Assembly: GCA_900073065.1 (NCBI GenBank)
Contig: FJOG01000020.1
Span: 773,770 to 837,769, forward strand
DNA: 64,000 bases
Reading direction: 5' to 3'
Source: Phialocephala subalpina
Taxonomy: Eukaryota > Ascomycota > Leotiomycetes > Helotiales > Mollisiaceae
Below are positions 33,745-46,705 of this stretch, in pieces. Position 1 is the stretch's first letter; the number at the start of each line of letters is the position of its first letter. The notes under the pieces were generated by a model that saw only the letters and a list, made by a program, of their open reading frames with translations, was not told where the DNA came from and searched no databases. A program made the translations under genes and the position numbers.

Positions 33745-34047
33745 TCATCTCTCTGTGCCTTTCTCGGTCCAGGATCCCTTCCTGTAGTATTTTGCACTCA
33801 TAAACGCCAATTCCCCTGTCGCACCAATATCATACACCAAAAGATCCAGTTTCACTTCATTTCCCTCCATACTACAAACAAGCTGATCAACCAACCACCG
33901 CTCAAATATGCTCGCTCGCCGCAACCACGCCTCGCCATGCAAGATGATAACAGGAACAGAAGGTAGGAAAGAGGGGGTATCAAATCCGGATATTCCCATG
34001 CAAAACACCAGAAGTTGTGAGTTCTTAAGATTCGCTTCGCTCGTCAA
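33745..34047 (-). CDS. Hypothetical protein, 3' exon only (partial)
   Basis: A minus-strand frame ending at TGA 33745 reads about 95 residues of ordinary protein character (ISGFDTPSFLPSVPVIIL, WLVDQLVCSMEGNEVKLDLL). No ATG lies at its head; the first codons begin at a possible splice acceptor, and 180 bp further upstream comes the assembly gap. The 5' part of the gene may lie in the gap. I recognise no family. Confidence 0.35.
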   Translation of the reverse strand: MTSEANLKNSQLLVFCMGISGFDTPSFLPSVPVIILHGEAWLRRASIFERWLVDQLVCSMEGNEVKLDLLVYDIGATGELAFMSAKYYRKGSWTEKGTER

Positions 34048-34228
34048 AGCAATCAGAAACGTTAAAAAGTAAAGGAAAATAGATCAGCAAACAACCGCAA
34101 TACCATATCGTTCATCAGTCCTCCCGTAGGCCAAGCTGCTGGTGCCAGGCTTGAGTCCGGTATCATGCTGTTATAGCCAGTCTTTGAAATGCTGAAGTAT
34201 TCCGCCGTTTTCGGGTTTTCGTTTTTGC

Positions 34229-34885
34229 NNNNNNNNNNNNNNNNNNNNNNNNNNNNNNNNNNNNNNNNNNNNNNNNNNNNNNNNNNNNNNNNNNNNNNNN
34301 NNNNNNNNNNNNNNNNNNNNNNNNNNNNNNNNNNNNNNNNNNNNNNNNNNNNNNNNNNNNNNNNNNNNNNNNNNNNNNNNNNNNNNNNNNNNNNNNNNNN
34401 NNNNNNNNNNNNNNNNNNNNNNNNNNNNNNNNNNNNNNNNNNNNNNNNNNNNNNNNNNNNNNNNNNNNNNNNNNNNNNNNNNNNNNNNNNNNNNNNNNNN
34501 NNNNNNNNNNNNNNNNNNNNNNNNNNNNNNNNNNNNNNNNNNNNNNNNNNNNNNNNNNNNNNNNNNNNNNNNNNNNNNNNNNNNNNNNNNNNNNNNNNNN
34601 NNNNNNNNNNNNNNNNNNNNNNNNNNNNNNNNNNNNNNNNNNNNNNNNNNNNNNNNNNNNNNNNNNNNNNNNNNNNNNNNNNNNNNNNNNNNNNNNNNNN
34701 NNNNNNNNNNNNNNNNNNNNNNNNNNNNNNNNNNNNNNNNNNNNNNNNNNNNNNNNNNNNNNNNNNNNNNNNNNNNNNNNNNNNNNNNNNNNNNNNNNNN
34801 NNNNNNNNNNNNNNNNNNNNNNNNNNNNNNNNNNNNNNNNNNNNNNNNNNNNNNNNNNNNNNNNNNNNNNNNNNNNNNNNNNNNN
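34229..34885. other. Assembly gap (657 N)
   Basis: Unsequenced run of N between the hypothetical 3' exon and the 3' end of the J-domain gene. Frames that cross it are not interpretable. Confidence 1.
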
Positions 34886-34973
34886 AATAGATGTTGATAG
34901 TAAAGAGAGCCAAGAATGCCCCAGCCAAGTTTGCCGCTGGAAAGATATCTCGTGATGACCTAGAATCCACCTT

Positions 34974-37900
34974 CTAATGCGTCTTCTTTCTCGGTCGTCT
35001 GGCCTCAGCAGCTTCTCCGGCCTGCATTCTCTCCTTCATGATAACAAAGCATTTGGCAGCCGCCTCATGAACACTGGTATGCTCAGCCCATCTTTGCATA
35101 ACCGCCTGATCAGCCTTCAAACCATCTCGATAGATTTGCAAGCCTTGATCATCGGTCCATCTCATTGCCTGCAAAGCATCGTTTTGATTCTTGCGGGCAA
35201 CCATATGAACGAGGAACTTCTTATTGAATAGATCCCATGCTGCCATGTATTTTTCGTAGCGTTGAACGTAATCGTCATAAGCGGCGCGGGTTGGAATGTC
35301 TTTTTCGGTGACGGGGGGAGTGGGAGATAGAGGTGGAATTGGCATGTCCAGAGTGGAGATGATGTCCTTGACCTTGAGATCGTCAAAGGCGACCTTTAAT
35401 TCGGTCTCAACCGGGGATGCAGAAGCAGCTGGACGCTTGAATGGTTCAGCATTCCCGTTGACATTCGTACCATTGGTGAACTGAGGCACGGTATTGCGGA
35501 TAGGTGGAGTGTCGACATCCATAGGTTCAGGACTAGCAACAGGCGAAGGCTTGGCAGGTGATGCGCTCTTCTTGCGTCCAGTGAAGAGAGGTTTCTCATC
35601 AGAGGTTTCACTGTCGTCGAACACTGCTGCGTTTCCACCCATCGTCGTTCGAAGAGACTTCTTTCTGGCACCGGGACCAGTACGATGTGACATAGGAGGT
35701 GGCATGAATGTCTGTGGTTTGAAAGTCTCTTTCCAGGCCTCAGCTGAGAATTTCGTGCCTCCCGGTGATTCGATCGGAGTTTGTTCTTCCGATCGCGATG
35801 GCATAGGGGGCTGACCGAACATCGGCGGCTGCACCTTGATCGGTGATCTTCCTCTTGAGCGAGAATTCGACTGAGACCGAGGACGTTGTGGAGTGCTAGG
35901 AACCTTGTCAGGCTGGAAGTAACTTGCACCCGCCTCGAACTTCCCATCCCAATCTTCCGGAGTGAACTTCGTACTAATGTTCTCGGCGCTATTGCTGAAG
36001 CCATTTGTTTTTGGCGATTGGGTTTGGGCAAATGATTCGCCGTTGAGGTTGAATGAGAAACTAGAATTTCGACGATTAGCCTCTTCTTTCATCTTAGTGT
36101 GGTGATCCCAAAAGGATTTGCATTTGCTGAAATCATACGCGTGGGTGGCTTGCAAATGCTTGAGGGTCTTGAACTTCTTAGCCGGGCTGCCTGCCTCCGA
36201 CGTAGTGTCTCTGTACGTGGTCCAATTGTCTTTGTGATCACCGTTCATTGACTTATGAGGTTGGCTGCCGGCTTCAGTCTTCAGTGCCTCGCCGTTTGGA
36301 GTCTCGAACGATCCGCCCAGGCTAGCCTGCCGCTTGTTTGACAGAAGACGATCGACATATGAACGTTGCATCTCTTCGAATGCGTTGAGACTGTTCGGGC
36401 TTGTGGGGACTCCACTAGGAGGTGTCTCCATCTCAGCCTTACTCAGCTCTGGATATTGTACGGAACCATTTTGATAAGCTGGCGCGCGAGAATCCGAAGG
36501 GATATCTTCTGAGACCGTCCCAAGCTTCACTGAATAGCTTGAGGGGTGTCTCTTGTCGAACGCAGTAGGAGTTGGACGATTGCAAGGAGTAGAAGGAGCA
36601 GGGCTAGCATACATTGACGGTTCGCCATTAGCCTTTGGGGTAGGCTGACCAGACCGAAGTGGAGGTCCATCTGCACCGAAACCGTTAGGAGGAGGTTCTT
36701 GACCGGGATTTTCTTTCATCCATTGTCTCATCTGTTGGATACGGCTTTGCTTACTTGGGGCTTTGGTCTCGGAATCCGTGGTAGAACCTGTAGCTTGCTT
36801 AGTAGTCCGGGGAGTTGCACCGTTGCTGCGTCTGGTGGAAGCGCGAGCTGTTGATTTATTCATCACAATCTCTTCGTCAGAGGAGCTATCCAAGTTGACG
36901 CTCTCAGAAGTCGAAGGACGAGGAGCATGTGTCGAACGCGCTGCAAAGGAACGTGCACGCTGAGGGCTGTTGTTCTTGGAGCTCAAATTCGTGTCCGAAC
37001 CAGCTCTGAAAGCAGGAAAAGTATCCTTGTCGACCTCACCCCGCTCTCGGGTGCTTTTGGACCTATTGATATTTGCAGCCGAAGGGAAAGCACTCTCGAA
37101 AGGATTGAACTTCTCTCCACCGTGAGTGGCATATGGTGTGCTAACTCGTGGCTCGGTGGTGGTAGGAGGGTCTCTGAACTTCTTGAGGGGGTCTGTTCTG
37201 CCCGTTGCAGTTCTCTGAGTAGGTTGAGGAGGTTGCCGTGGAGGAGGTTCAGGTGCAACAGAAGGCTTGTCTCTCTGTGTAGAATAATTTCCTCTCGGCG
37301 CAGGAGGTTCATCTCCACCAGATGTCCCTGGCATGAATCCCTTGCGAGTCGGAGGAGGGTTCGTGCTTTGACTTCTCGAATGTGAACTGCTCGGATCTCG
37401 GAACTCATCAAAGCCAGGACGAGGTTTCGGTGGAGCGGCATAGGACTGAGCATTGCTCTCTTCTCGACCAGATTGCGGCGTACGTCTTGGCGGTGGCTTT
37501 GGAGGAGTCCAAGTCTTGCCCGATCCATGCTCTGTCCCTCTCTGATGTCTTGTATTTTCCCAAGCTTCGTATTGTGCTTTTCTGGCTTGTGGACCCTCCT
37601 GCGCTGCTTGATATGCGGAAGCTTGTGGCGGGGTGAACTTGTCATATCTCCTCGCTCCAGAAGACGGCGGCGGTGGCGGTTGTGCTCTATTGCGAGCTGT
37701 CGGTGGTTTAGGAGGTGGTGCCCATCCTGCACCTGCATTTGCCCAAGGATTCCCTCTCACACCCGAAGCTTGCCCACCAGTACCGGTATATGAATTCCTA
37801 AACGAACTCGAGGAGCCTCGGATTCTGTTCGCATCGTACTTGGCTCGTTCTGTAGGATCGATAAGGACTTCGTGAGCAGATTGTATCTTTTGGAATTTGG

Positions 37901-38100
37901 CCGTGACTTCGGTTTCTCGTCCTGGGTTGCGGTCTGGATGGTATATGAGAGCTATTGTGCGTAGTCAGCAACCATCACCTTTGTTGGCCTTCGCTGAATA
38001 TACCAAGCTTCTTGAATTGCTTCTTGATCTCCGTTATGTCCGCGTTGGGCGCAAGCTCAAGATCACCATAGTAATCTCGAGATAGGTCGGCTTTCACCAT
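34974..38100 (-). CDS. Large J-domain (DnaJ/Hsp40) protein with disordered body
   Basis: Two exons, 38004-38100 and 34974-37951; the 52-nt intron splits the J-domain and gives 1024 residues. The J-domain occupies residues 1-70: DYYGDLELAPNADITEIKKQ, FKKLALIYHPDRNPGRE with the HPD triad, and AHEVLIDPTERAKYD. The next 700 residues are Pro/Ser/Arg-rich and low in order. A more conserved C-terminal part follows (EDWDGKFEAGASYFQPDKV, and from about 850 a helical segment with YEKYMAAWDLFNKKFL). The J-domain recruits and stimulates an Hsp70 ATPase. The client or location is not visible; no signal peptide, membrane segment or zinc fingers are present, so it is a class C J-protein. Confidence 0.92.
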
Positions 38101-40250
38101 GTTGGAAGTTACTGATACCGCGCATCCGACAAGGAGACAAGTTGAGAGGTAGAACCAGGTCGTAGATCATGTAATAAGTGGCGGCAGACGCAATGAAGCA
38201 AGGTATGGTAACCAGATATCCCTCAATCGCGTTGGTGGTACAGGATGTCTTCTAGTCGAAGCTGAAAAGCGAAAAGCTAACAGCCCTGTCTTGAATAGAA
38301 ACGAGCGTTGGCGGACGGCGCAAGGGTTCTAACCGCGGGGTGCGGGAACGAACGACATCCACCAGAGGTTTCGCAGAGTTGTGATGTTGTATTGATCACA
38401 GTTGGGATATTCTTGTACAGCTAAAGGGAATTGATATCGGTAGGAAGAGGTTCGGTTGCCTTGTGATACGGACGCTACGAAATCCTACGCGACGTCCAAA
38501 GAAACATCTCCAAAAAGAGTGTTTACTAGGGATTAGCCGAAACTGCGCATCAATCTCGAAAATGACATCACAGAAGGTTGACTGTTTGGATTGATTGCGA
38601 GTCTACCTATTCACTGCCTTGAATCATCTAGTTTCAATGGTTCAACATTGTCCTTCCTGTCTTTGCACACTGATCATCGTCTTCGCTGACTTGCTGTCAG
38701 CTGCATAGCGGATCGCCACGATAAGCAAATAATCCATGCCAGCGAGCCTATCAACCCCTCCACGTGATGCTGGCTAGGCTGCGTCACTTGTTATGATATC
38801 ACCAGCGCTATTGAAGTCGGGTCAGTTCTTGTAGTTCAGGTACACAAATGTAGCTGTGAATAGGAAAGGCATCACTTGGCGGTTCCGGTTGCCTATGGTG
38901 AATGAGGGTCGCTCTTTGGGCTCACCATTATGCCAAGACATGCGAGTAGCGCCCGCTCCGCTCCGCTCCGGCCCCATGAAGTATCTACGAAGTGGCAATT
39001 CAAAGAATGCGGATGGTCATAACTGATACCATATCGTCTACTCCGAAAATACAGCATGAGTCTCCAGTGTTGGATCCAGGCAAGGGTCTAAAGTTCAACA
39101 AATAGTCGTGGTTTGTGACTGGCTTCCCAATCTTCAAAATATGGCTAAGGACAAGAGCTCTTGGCAATTGACTTTGAAGATAAGGGTATCTGAGAAACCA
39201 ATAATGGAGTATTCTTAAAACGAAATATCCAAAGGCTCCTAGATACTTTTCTCTCCTACTTCAACCATGTACAGCTATTAACTACCTCTGCCGAACCCAA
39301 CCCTTCTCATATCCCTAGTCCTCGCGACCACGACAATGCCTTCTCTCATCTCCACCTCACCTTCCCCCTCCTCCCCCTAGTCTACCCACACCTACCAAAG
39401 AACCTCACGCCAACCCAACCCTCCAATATCCTCCTCCGCCTAATCTACACCACCAATACCCAGCTCCTCAAATCCACCTTCGTCCAACACCTCCATCGTC
39501 CTTGCACTTACATGTTTCTCCTCACTGCCTGGGTACGTGACTGTCAACTTCTCTCCTCGGAGAGAATTCTCAAGTAGTTTGCAACCTCGTATCAACTCCG
39601 GATCTCCTTTCATGCCCGGGAAATTTACGTTTAAACCCGTGGGATGGTTTTAAAAAAAACCACTAGTTTGTATTGTCTTTAGAGGGTTTGCTGCACCGGA
39701 GCGGACGTATCTGCACTCCGAAATGTACAAAATCAGGGAGCGAGATTTTGTTCAACAGGTGATGTGGGATCATTTTATGATGTTGTGGATGAGTGTTGGA
39801 GGAAGGAGGTTGGGTATGGACAGCGTAGTTTGAGTTTTGTTCTGGGTGAAGAGTGGGAGGAAGTGAGTTTGCAGTGTGGGAACTCAGTGGCGATGGCGGT
39901 ATGGAGTACTGGCGTGGGGTTGGTGTGTTGGGTGAGAGGGGGTTGTTGGCCTTGAGTTTGGATGAGAGGAGATAGCTTGATCAAAGAAGAGAAGCCAAAC
40001 GATAGAAGACGAGAAGGGTTACATGAACTCAAAGAATGCAGTTGAACATAATCGAATTCCATATTGTTTCTTTACTCCAAGCCAGCGTCATTCAACGCCT
40101 ACGAATACTCCATAACACCATTCCGATGCAAATGCGCATCTACCCACACACAAGAACTACAAGTACCAAAAGAATCTTTATACCACAGCCCTACCACCGA
40201 TCATCACCCGCCCATATCCATACCATTTTCATCATCTCCATAAAGACATT
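38101..40250. other. Intergenic, about 2.1 kb
   Basis: Holds the J-protein promoter. Weak plus-strand frames near 39290-39530 and 39764-39955 have no recognisable family. A GCTCC-repeat stretch (CGCTCCGCTCCGCTCCGG) lies near 38955. No RNA gene seen. Confidence 0.4.
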
Positions 40251-43200
40251 TTATACCATGGAATCATACGTCCATCCACCTTGTCTCCGGACTTGATCTC
40301 TCGCTCGGAGATCTTTCTTGATCTCATCCTCTGTCAATCTATCCTGTCCAGACCAGTTCGCACTTGAAGTCCTGGCCCGGAATTTATGGAATCGGTCTTT
40401 GCTCTTGCTGAACACTTCTTCCATGTTCAACGGACCTGGGTTTCCGAAAATAGTTGCTGGGTCCATATTCTCTTGTTCGAACAGCTTTCGTCGAAGGTCG
40501 GGAGAGTTAGTCCAATCTGCAGCGACGAACTCATCCTTATCATCGTCCTCTTCCTCCGAGTCCGTATGAATTTCGGGCAAGACGATGGTTTCACCATTCT
40601 GGTAATGTGGCGAAGATTTGGCGGCAGACTTAGCAGCGGATTTACCAGCTCCATGTGGTGCACCAGGACGTGCTGGTGTCTTCGAGCTAGATGCAAATGG
40701 AATGGGAGCCTTCGAGACTTGAGTCATATCCATTGGGTGCGTAGGCTTCGACTGGTTCATGTTGTGCTGATTGATGAGTGTCGACCTCTGCAAGCTGTTC
40801 GGAGGAGGAGCATTTGCATAACCACTCGGGAATAGTGACTTGGTTGGCATGTTTTGACGACTGCTTGATTGACGAATGGGCGGTGCAGTCATCTTGGGAT
40901 GGTCTTCTGTGATATCCTCATCATCGTCAAAGTCATCGCTAGTTCTGCGACGCTTGGCCTGGTGCTCCTGCTGGTGATAAGAAGGTCCATTCCGCTGTAG
41001 GGTAGGACGAGAACGGTTGTCCTCGTCTTGAGGGAGTGGTCGCTTCGCTGGGAGTTTGGCTGAGTTGTGCATGACTGAGTTTGTCGGTCGCATATCTTCC
41101 TGCTGTCTTTGAGCTGTAGGGTTCATCCGCGACGGCTTTGACTGTGCCAGTTCCCCTCGAGGTACAGGAGGCAAAGCTTTGTCTTGCAACATGGAACTCC
41201 CAAATTCGGCGTTTGGCTGAGGTCGAGCAGCGGGTGGAGGAGCCTTGGTTTCCTTCGCCTTCTCCATCTCCAGTCTTCTCTTTTCTATGGCCTGACGCGA
41301 AGCAGCCTTCTTAGCATCAGCAGCAGCGGCCGCACGTTCACGCTCTCTCTGAAGCTCTCGTTGACGCTCTAGCTCTTGCTTTCGTTGTTGCTCTTCCTTG
41401 CGGCGCTCTTCCTCCTTGATGGCAGCTCTTTGACGTTCTATCTCGGCCTTTGCCTCTCGTTTCTTCTGTGCAGCGAGTTCATCCTGGCGATATTAGCTCA
41501 TATAATGTAGTATCTGGATTTAGACACAACTTACCTGTTCCTTCTTCCTGGCCGCAGCTTCCAATGCCTTACTAGCAGCTGACTTGAAGCTGCTCGTCGA
41601 TGCCTTGCTTTGGATAGAACTCGTGCTAGCTTTGTGCCTCAAACCTTGTGAAGGCGCAGATTGTTGTGAAGAGGAAGACGCGAGAGAGTCCTGTAGTGAG
41701 GCTGAAAGTGCGGTAGTGGAAGGATGCTGATGGTGACCTCGTTGAGAACCGGTATCGACTCGGATGACAGTTGGAGGGTTCACCTTTGAAGCTGCGGCCT
41801 TGGCAGGCTTCAGCGGTCGTTTTGGTCCTGGTCGTCCAATTTGTGACTTGGGCCGGGGAATAGATGGAGGAGGCATCGCTTGAGATGCTTGAGCTGCCTC
41901 AGACATATCTACATCAGCATTCGCAAGCTCGGTGGTACTCGCTGCAGCTGCAGCAATTCCTTCCGCCTCCAATTGAGCTTTAGTCTTTCGTGGACTGGTT
42001 CGTGTTGCCCTAGGGATGTCGACTTGACTGGCCTTGGTTTGCTTTTCTTGTGCCTTTCGAGCCTCGACTTCCTTCTGCATCGCAGCAACTCTTTCTTGCT
42101 CCTCGTGAAATACTCGAGCTTCCTCTCTGACCTTCATACGGGCCTTCTCTAGCTGATTCGCCATTTTCTGCGCCTCCTTCTGTTCTTTTGCCTCCTTTGC
42201 AGCTCTGGCTTCATCCTCTTTCTTCTTTTCTTCACGTTCAGTTGATGCTCGCGTTTTGCGTGCACTGTGCTTAAACGGGCTTTCTGGAAGGCGAAGTGAC
42301 ATTTGACTCTTATTGCTGGGAGCGTGAGAGCTCGTTGGGCTTTTGTTGTTGGCTTCTGACACGGCATCTTCAAAAGCCGCGTTCCTTAAATCTGCTCGCG
42401 ACAACATAGGTGAAATAGCTGAAGATTTTGCCTCAGCACTGACAGCGGCACTGCTCGCAAATAATCCTCGTGATGTCTTCAAAATCGAGGAGAATTTGTC
42501 TTTAGCTGCCTTGAGTGGACTACCGCGATGACTTCTGGCGGGTGATTTTGGAGGAGTTGTCGAAGCGTCTGGGTCATTGGATGCGATCGAGGGTGTTGGA
42601 TTCGACACGGCTATGGGCTTTCTGTGTATTGGAGAGTCCTTCTTGGGTGATTTCAGGACAGATGTAGAGACGGACTTGCCATGGCCAAGGGTGCTTGTTG
42701 TCTGTTCTGGAATAGTAGGCTCACGAACAGGGGATAAATGTCTTACTGGAGATCCTCGTTTAGGAATGTTGAACTGAGCTCCGCCAATGCTATCTTTGCC
42801 ATGGATACCTTCCATAACATCTGTAGAATGGCTTTTCGCCATCTGCGGTCGAGGGCTGAAAATCGAGGGTTCGGCGACAATAGCTGCTGGCGGAGGGCCG
42901 ATCCAGCTATCTTCCTCGTCTTCAGGAAATGCTCCCGGAGGTGGACGTGATTTGCGAGTGGGAGACTTAGTGCGAACAGGAGACTTTGTCCGTTGAGCAT
43001 CCTGTGTTGCGGGAGGTTGGATAGGTTGAGTGGGCTGGGGTTGGATAGCATTGCCAGGAATAGACTTCGATGGTCGCATATTAGATTGGGACTGGCCAAG
43101 CATACTGATTTGGTCTTGGAGCCGTTGGGTGGAAGTCTTGTTGTGAAGACGCTTCATTTTGGTGTCAGTGTCGTCTTCAGCAGCTGCTTCATCGGCTTGA

Positions 43201-44562
43201 TCAAGATCCATTTCGTCATCATTCTCTTCATCCGGTCTGGTGTTGCCCAAGCTCTTTCCACCCGTTTGTCGACCATAGTAGCTAGTTCGTGATTGCTCCA
43301 GCTGGCTGGTTCGCGAGACTCGGTTACCAATGCTCTTCTTGGTAGTAAGAGGCTCCCGTGCAGGCAGAGAAGCAAAGTTCAGACTGCTTTTGCGAACGAT
43401 GGGTCTGATTGGGCTTGGAGAACCTTCTGACGGAGACTGCACATCTTCCATAGGCTCGTCCTCCCCTTCGGGTGCAGCATCCTCCACAGCAGGTCCCTGT
43501 TGTTTTGCTGGTGAAAGCTTGGGTGGTGATGCCTTCATAGGTGATGACTTCGCTGGAGATGTTCTCACTGGTGATTCCTTGGCTGGTGATGGCCGCCGAG
43601 GGGACGATCGCTTCGCTGGCGACTCTGGTTGCTGATGACGTTCCTGAAGTGGTGATATCAAAACCGGGTACGACACTTGATCTGGCTCCTTGTTCTCGTC
43701 ATTCTCCTCGTCGATATCCATTTCTTCCGCCTCCTCTTGGACGGGTTCTACCACCACGTTTCGAGTCTGCTCTTCTTTTGCAGACCGGAAGGACTCGTCT
43801 GTAGCACGTCGTGCATCTGAGTCGCGGCCTAATATAACCACGTTCTCATCGGACTCCTCAGACTCTGGCGTGTTTGGCGACATCATGGTAACAGCCTTTC
43901 GAGGAGATACCTGGGGTGTCCGCTGGTAGACCGCTGAATCATTTGGTTGTGTGGGTTGTGTAGCCTGCGTCGCTCCTTCGGGCTGACTACCATGATATCC
44001 AGAGTCGACAAAGTTATGAGGCGGCTTAGGTGGTGATGTGTGTTGTACTGTTGGTGAACTGGGACCCACATCAACTTCCATCTGCTCGGATTCATCCTCA
44101 GCTACTTTGAAAGTCGCGACCGGTCGTTCAAAATGTGTCTGCCTGAATGGGCTCCCTCCTCCTTGAATTGGCGCCGAAAATATATCTGTCAATGGCTGCA
44201 AGACGTTAGTTGATGCCATTCAATGCGACCATCCCACTTACTGCGCGTAATTCTAACAGATTGCCCTTTCGTGCGGTCCTGGGCGTCTTTCCTCTTAATT
44301 TTCCGGGTGTTTTGAAAATGTCTGCCACGTTTCTACGCGCATCATATTAGCATATACCATGAGATGAAAGCTTGTGTACCTACACTTGGTTCTTACTGAA
44401 TATCTCAGCCATATGCTCATTGAGCCAGTCCAGATCGTTCCGCGCAGAGAACGTAAACTCTTCCGTCTCTTCTCCTGCGAACTGCAGCGCAGTCGCCCTT
44501 TCTTCTACTATCCATGATGCTGATCCGACTTGCAATCGCGGGTTTCCTCGAACGGTCGCCAT
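40251..44562 (-). CDS. SLI15: Inner centromere protein INCENP/Sli15 homologue
   Basis: Four exons, 44384-44562, 44242-44332, 41535-44195 and 40251-41483, with introns of 46-51 nt; all phases agree and give 1387 residues. The C-terminal IN-box that binds and activates Aurora kinase is clear: DEFVAADWTNSPDLRRKL, FEQENMDPATIFG. Before it lies a long Lys/Glu/Arg-rich predicted single helix (KKREAKAEIERQRAAIKEEE and on). The middle is disordered and rich in S/T-P-x-K sites (PSPAKESPVRTSPAKSSP). The N-terminus is helical (DLDWLNEHMAEIF), as expected for the survivin/borealin-binding end. It is the scaffold of the chromosomal passenger complex at kinetochores and spindle. Assignment rests mainly on the IN-box and architecture. 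Confidence 0.9.
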
Positions 44563-44993
44563 GATCTCGAATCAAAACAATGCGCGTCAAGCAATAGTAA
44601 ACAACGGAATCGGCGAGAGTGAATCGATTTTCTGATCATAAAAGCATTTCGAGTAATTGCAAAGCTATGCCGATAGTTGCAAGGTCGTCAACGAGCTTTG
44701 GGTGGATGCTGTAGCTTGTCGAGTCGTGGGGGATCGAAGAGCTCGGGTCAATGTTTTGGTTCGAGCTTCTGTCGCGCCTCAAAACACGTGATCTTGAAGC
44801 TAAAGGGGAAACACGCTACAGCCCAGGAGGCGCTAGAACGGATATGCTCGGGAACAAACATCTTCCCCCACACTTACTCCAACACAGATCAAGGTGAGAT
44901 GGAGATTCTCCAAATAAGTCTTTCTTTGTTTCTTCGTAAAATTCGTGCCCTTTCCTTTTCCAATTTCTGCACGTCAAATACTTTTCCTCGAAA
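44563..44993. other. Divergent promoter of INCENP and acyl-CoA dehydrogenase
   Basis: The 431-bp region separates two divergent starts. No gene seen. Confidence 0.5.
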
Positions 44994-46492
44994 ATGCAAC
45001 GAACGTTCCTACCGAGATGCCTGGGGCTGGTCAAGCGTCACCATCCCCATATCTCTACCCCGAGACCATTTTCTGTGTCGATTCCAAAGCGAGCAAATAC
45101 ATTGATGGAAACCAGTGGCTTTTCAGAGACACAACTTCAAGTCAGGGAAGCTATAGCTAAGATTTGTTCCAATTTTCCAGATGTAGGTCTCAATGTCATG
45201 GTTGCAAGCACACAATGTTCTTCAAAATCTGTCTCGCGATATTACTTACTGAATATATTTTTAGGAGTATTGGGCAGCGCACGATGAATCTGGAGAGTAT
45301 CCTCACGAGCTGCACACCGCGCTGGCCAAAGATGGATGGATTGGGATTGCTCTGCCAGAAGACCTGGGAGGATCAGGTTTGGGGATCTCAGAAGCGACGA
45401 TGATGCTGCATACGATCTCAGAGTATGTGCCGAGTCCAAAATCTCTTTTCAAATTCAGCGATTGATGTAATCACAGGAGTGGTGCCGGGATGACGGGGGC
45501 TCAATCGATACATGCGAGTAAACTTGACTTCCGTCGAGGTATATGTGCTCTTTACTCACAATGGTCCAGATGTCTACGCAACTCAACCCGTTGCCAAATT
45601 TGCCACACCTGAACAACGGCAACGGATGTTGCCCAAACTCATTGACGGCACTTGGCGGGCTTGCTTCGGTGTGACGGAGCCTAACACAGGACTCGAGACC
45701 CTCAAACTCAGAACCCAAGCTGTCAAAGATGGCGACAACTACAAAATCTCAGGGCAGAAAATATGGATCTCTTCAGCGCAAGTGGCTACCAAAATGGTTC
45801 TACTCGCACGAACGACACCTTTGGAAGAAGTCAAGAAGCCATCGGAAGGGCTTTCACTCTTTTTCGTCGACTTCGACCCGAAACAGCCTGGCTTAGAACT
45901 CAAGCGAATCAAGAAAATGGGTGGGAGAGCTGTCGACGCAAACGAGGTCTTCTTTGACAACTACTCGATCCCAAGCGATACATTAATCGGCAAAGAAGGC
46001 CAAGGATTCAAAATCGTGCTCCACGGCATGAACGCAGAACGATGTCTTCTCGCGGGCGAAGCACTAGGACTCGGATATGCAGCTCTCTACCGAGCATCAA
46101 ATTACGCAAAGGATAGAATCGTGTTTGGACGTCCGATCGGTATGAATCAGGGGATACAACATCCCCTAGCAGATGCATACATGCATCTTGAAGCAGCTAA
46201 ATTGGCGACGTACCACGCTGCGAGGTTGTATGATCGTTCCATGATTGATGAGAGTGTGACACAGGCTGCAGTTGGTGTTGCATGCAATAGTGCGAAGTAC
46301 CTTGCTGCTGAGGCAGCTTTCACGGCTTGTGAAAGGAGTGTTTTGAGTTTGGGAGGAATGGGATATGCACAGGAGTATCATGTGGAGAGGTACTTGAGGG
46401 AGTGCTTCGTGCCGAGGATCGCGCCGGTGTCGAGGGAAATGATCATGAATTATGTTGGAGAGAAGGTATTAGGCTTACCTAGAAGCTACTGA
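44994..46492 (+). CDS. Mitochondrial acyl-CoA dehydrogenase
   Basis: Four exons, 44994-45182, 45265-45422, 45477-45517 and 45570-46492, the third only 41 nt; all phases agree and give 436 residues. The first 35 residues (MQRTFLPRCLGLVKRHHPH) are basic and lack acidic residues, indicating a mitochondrial presequence. The N-terminal helical domain has WIGIALPEDLGGSGLG. The middle beta domain has CFGVTEPNTGLETLKLRTQA and ISGQKIWISSA, the FAD and substrate-contact segments. The C-terminal helical domain has RIVFGRPIGMNQGIQHPLAD and FTACERSVLSLGGMGYAQEYHVERYLRE. It should oxidise a medium or branched acyl-CoA and pass electrons to ETF. The exact chain specificity is not readable. Confidence 0.94.
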
Positions 46493-46705
46493 AGTGCTGG
46501 CCAGGGTAGAGACATTAGCTTCAGAACATTGTCTGTATGCGGAATGACACTTTCGACAGTAATAGACGCGGCGTAAAGAGACCAGAGCTATGTCAATAAT
46601 TCTGCTATTGTATGAAGTCGGGCTCAAAGTCATGCATTCATTAACAATGTATCCTCCCAACGCCAATGCTCCCATAATGCCTCCTACGCTCTATCTTACT
46701 CTTGC

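Noticed and set aside
34062..34970. Minus-strand frame crossing the N gap
   Set aside because: It exists only because N is read as open, and its start is not ATG; most of it is the 3' flank of the J-domain gene.
36983..37738. Long minus-strand frame of 251 codons
   Set aside because: Out-of-phase shadow of the Pro/Arg-rich J-domain protein with no protein character of its own.
39290..39955. Weak plus-strand frames suggesting a gene between the J-protein and INCENP genes
   Set aside because: The Pro/Leu-rich translation has no family resemblance and no consistent splicing.
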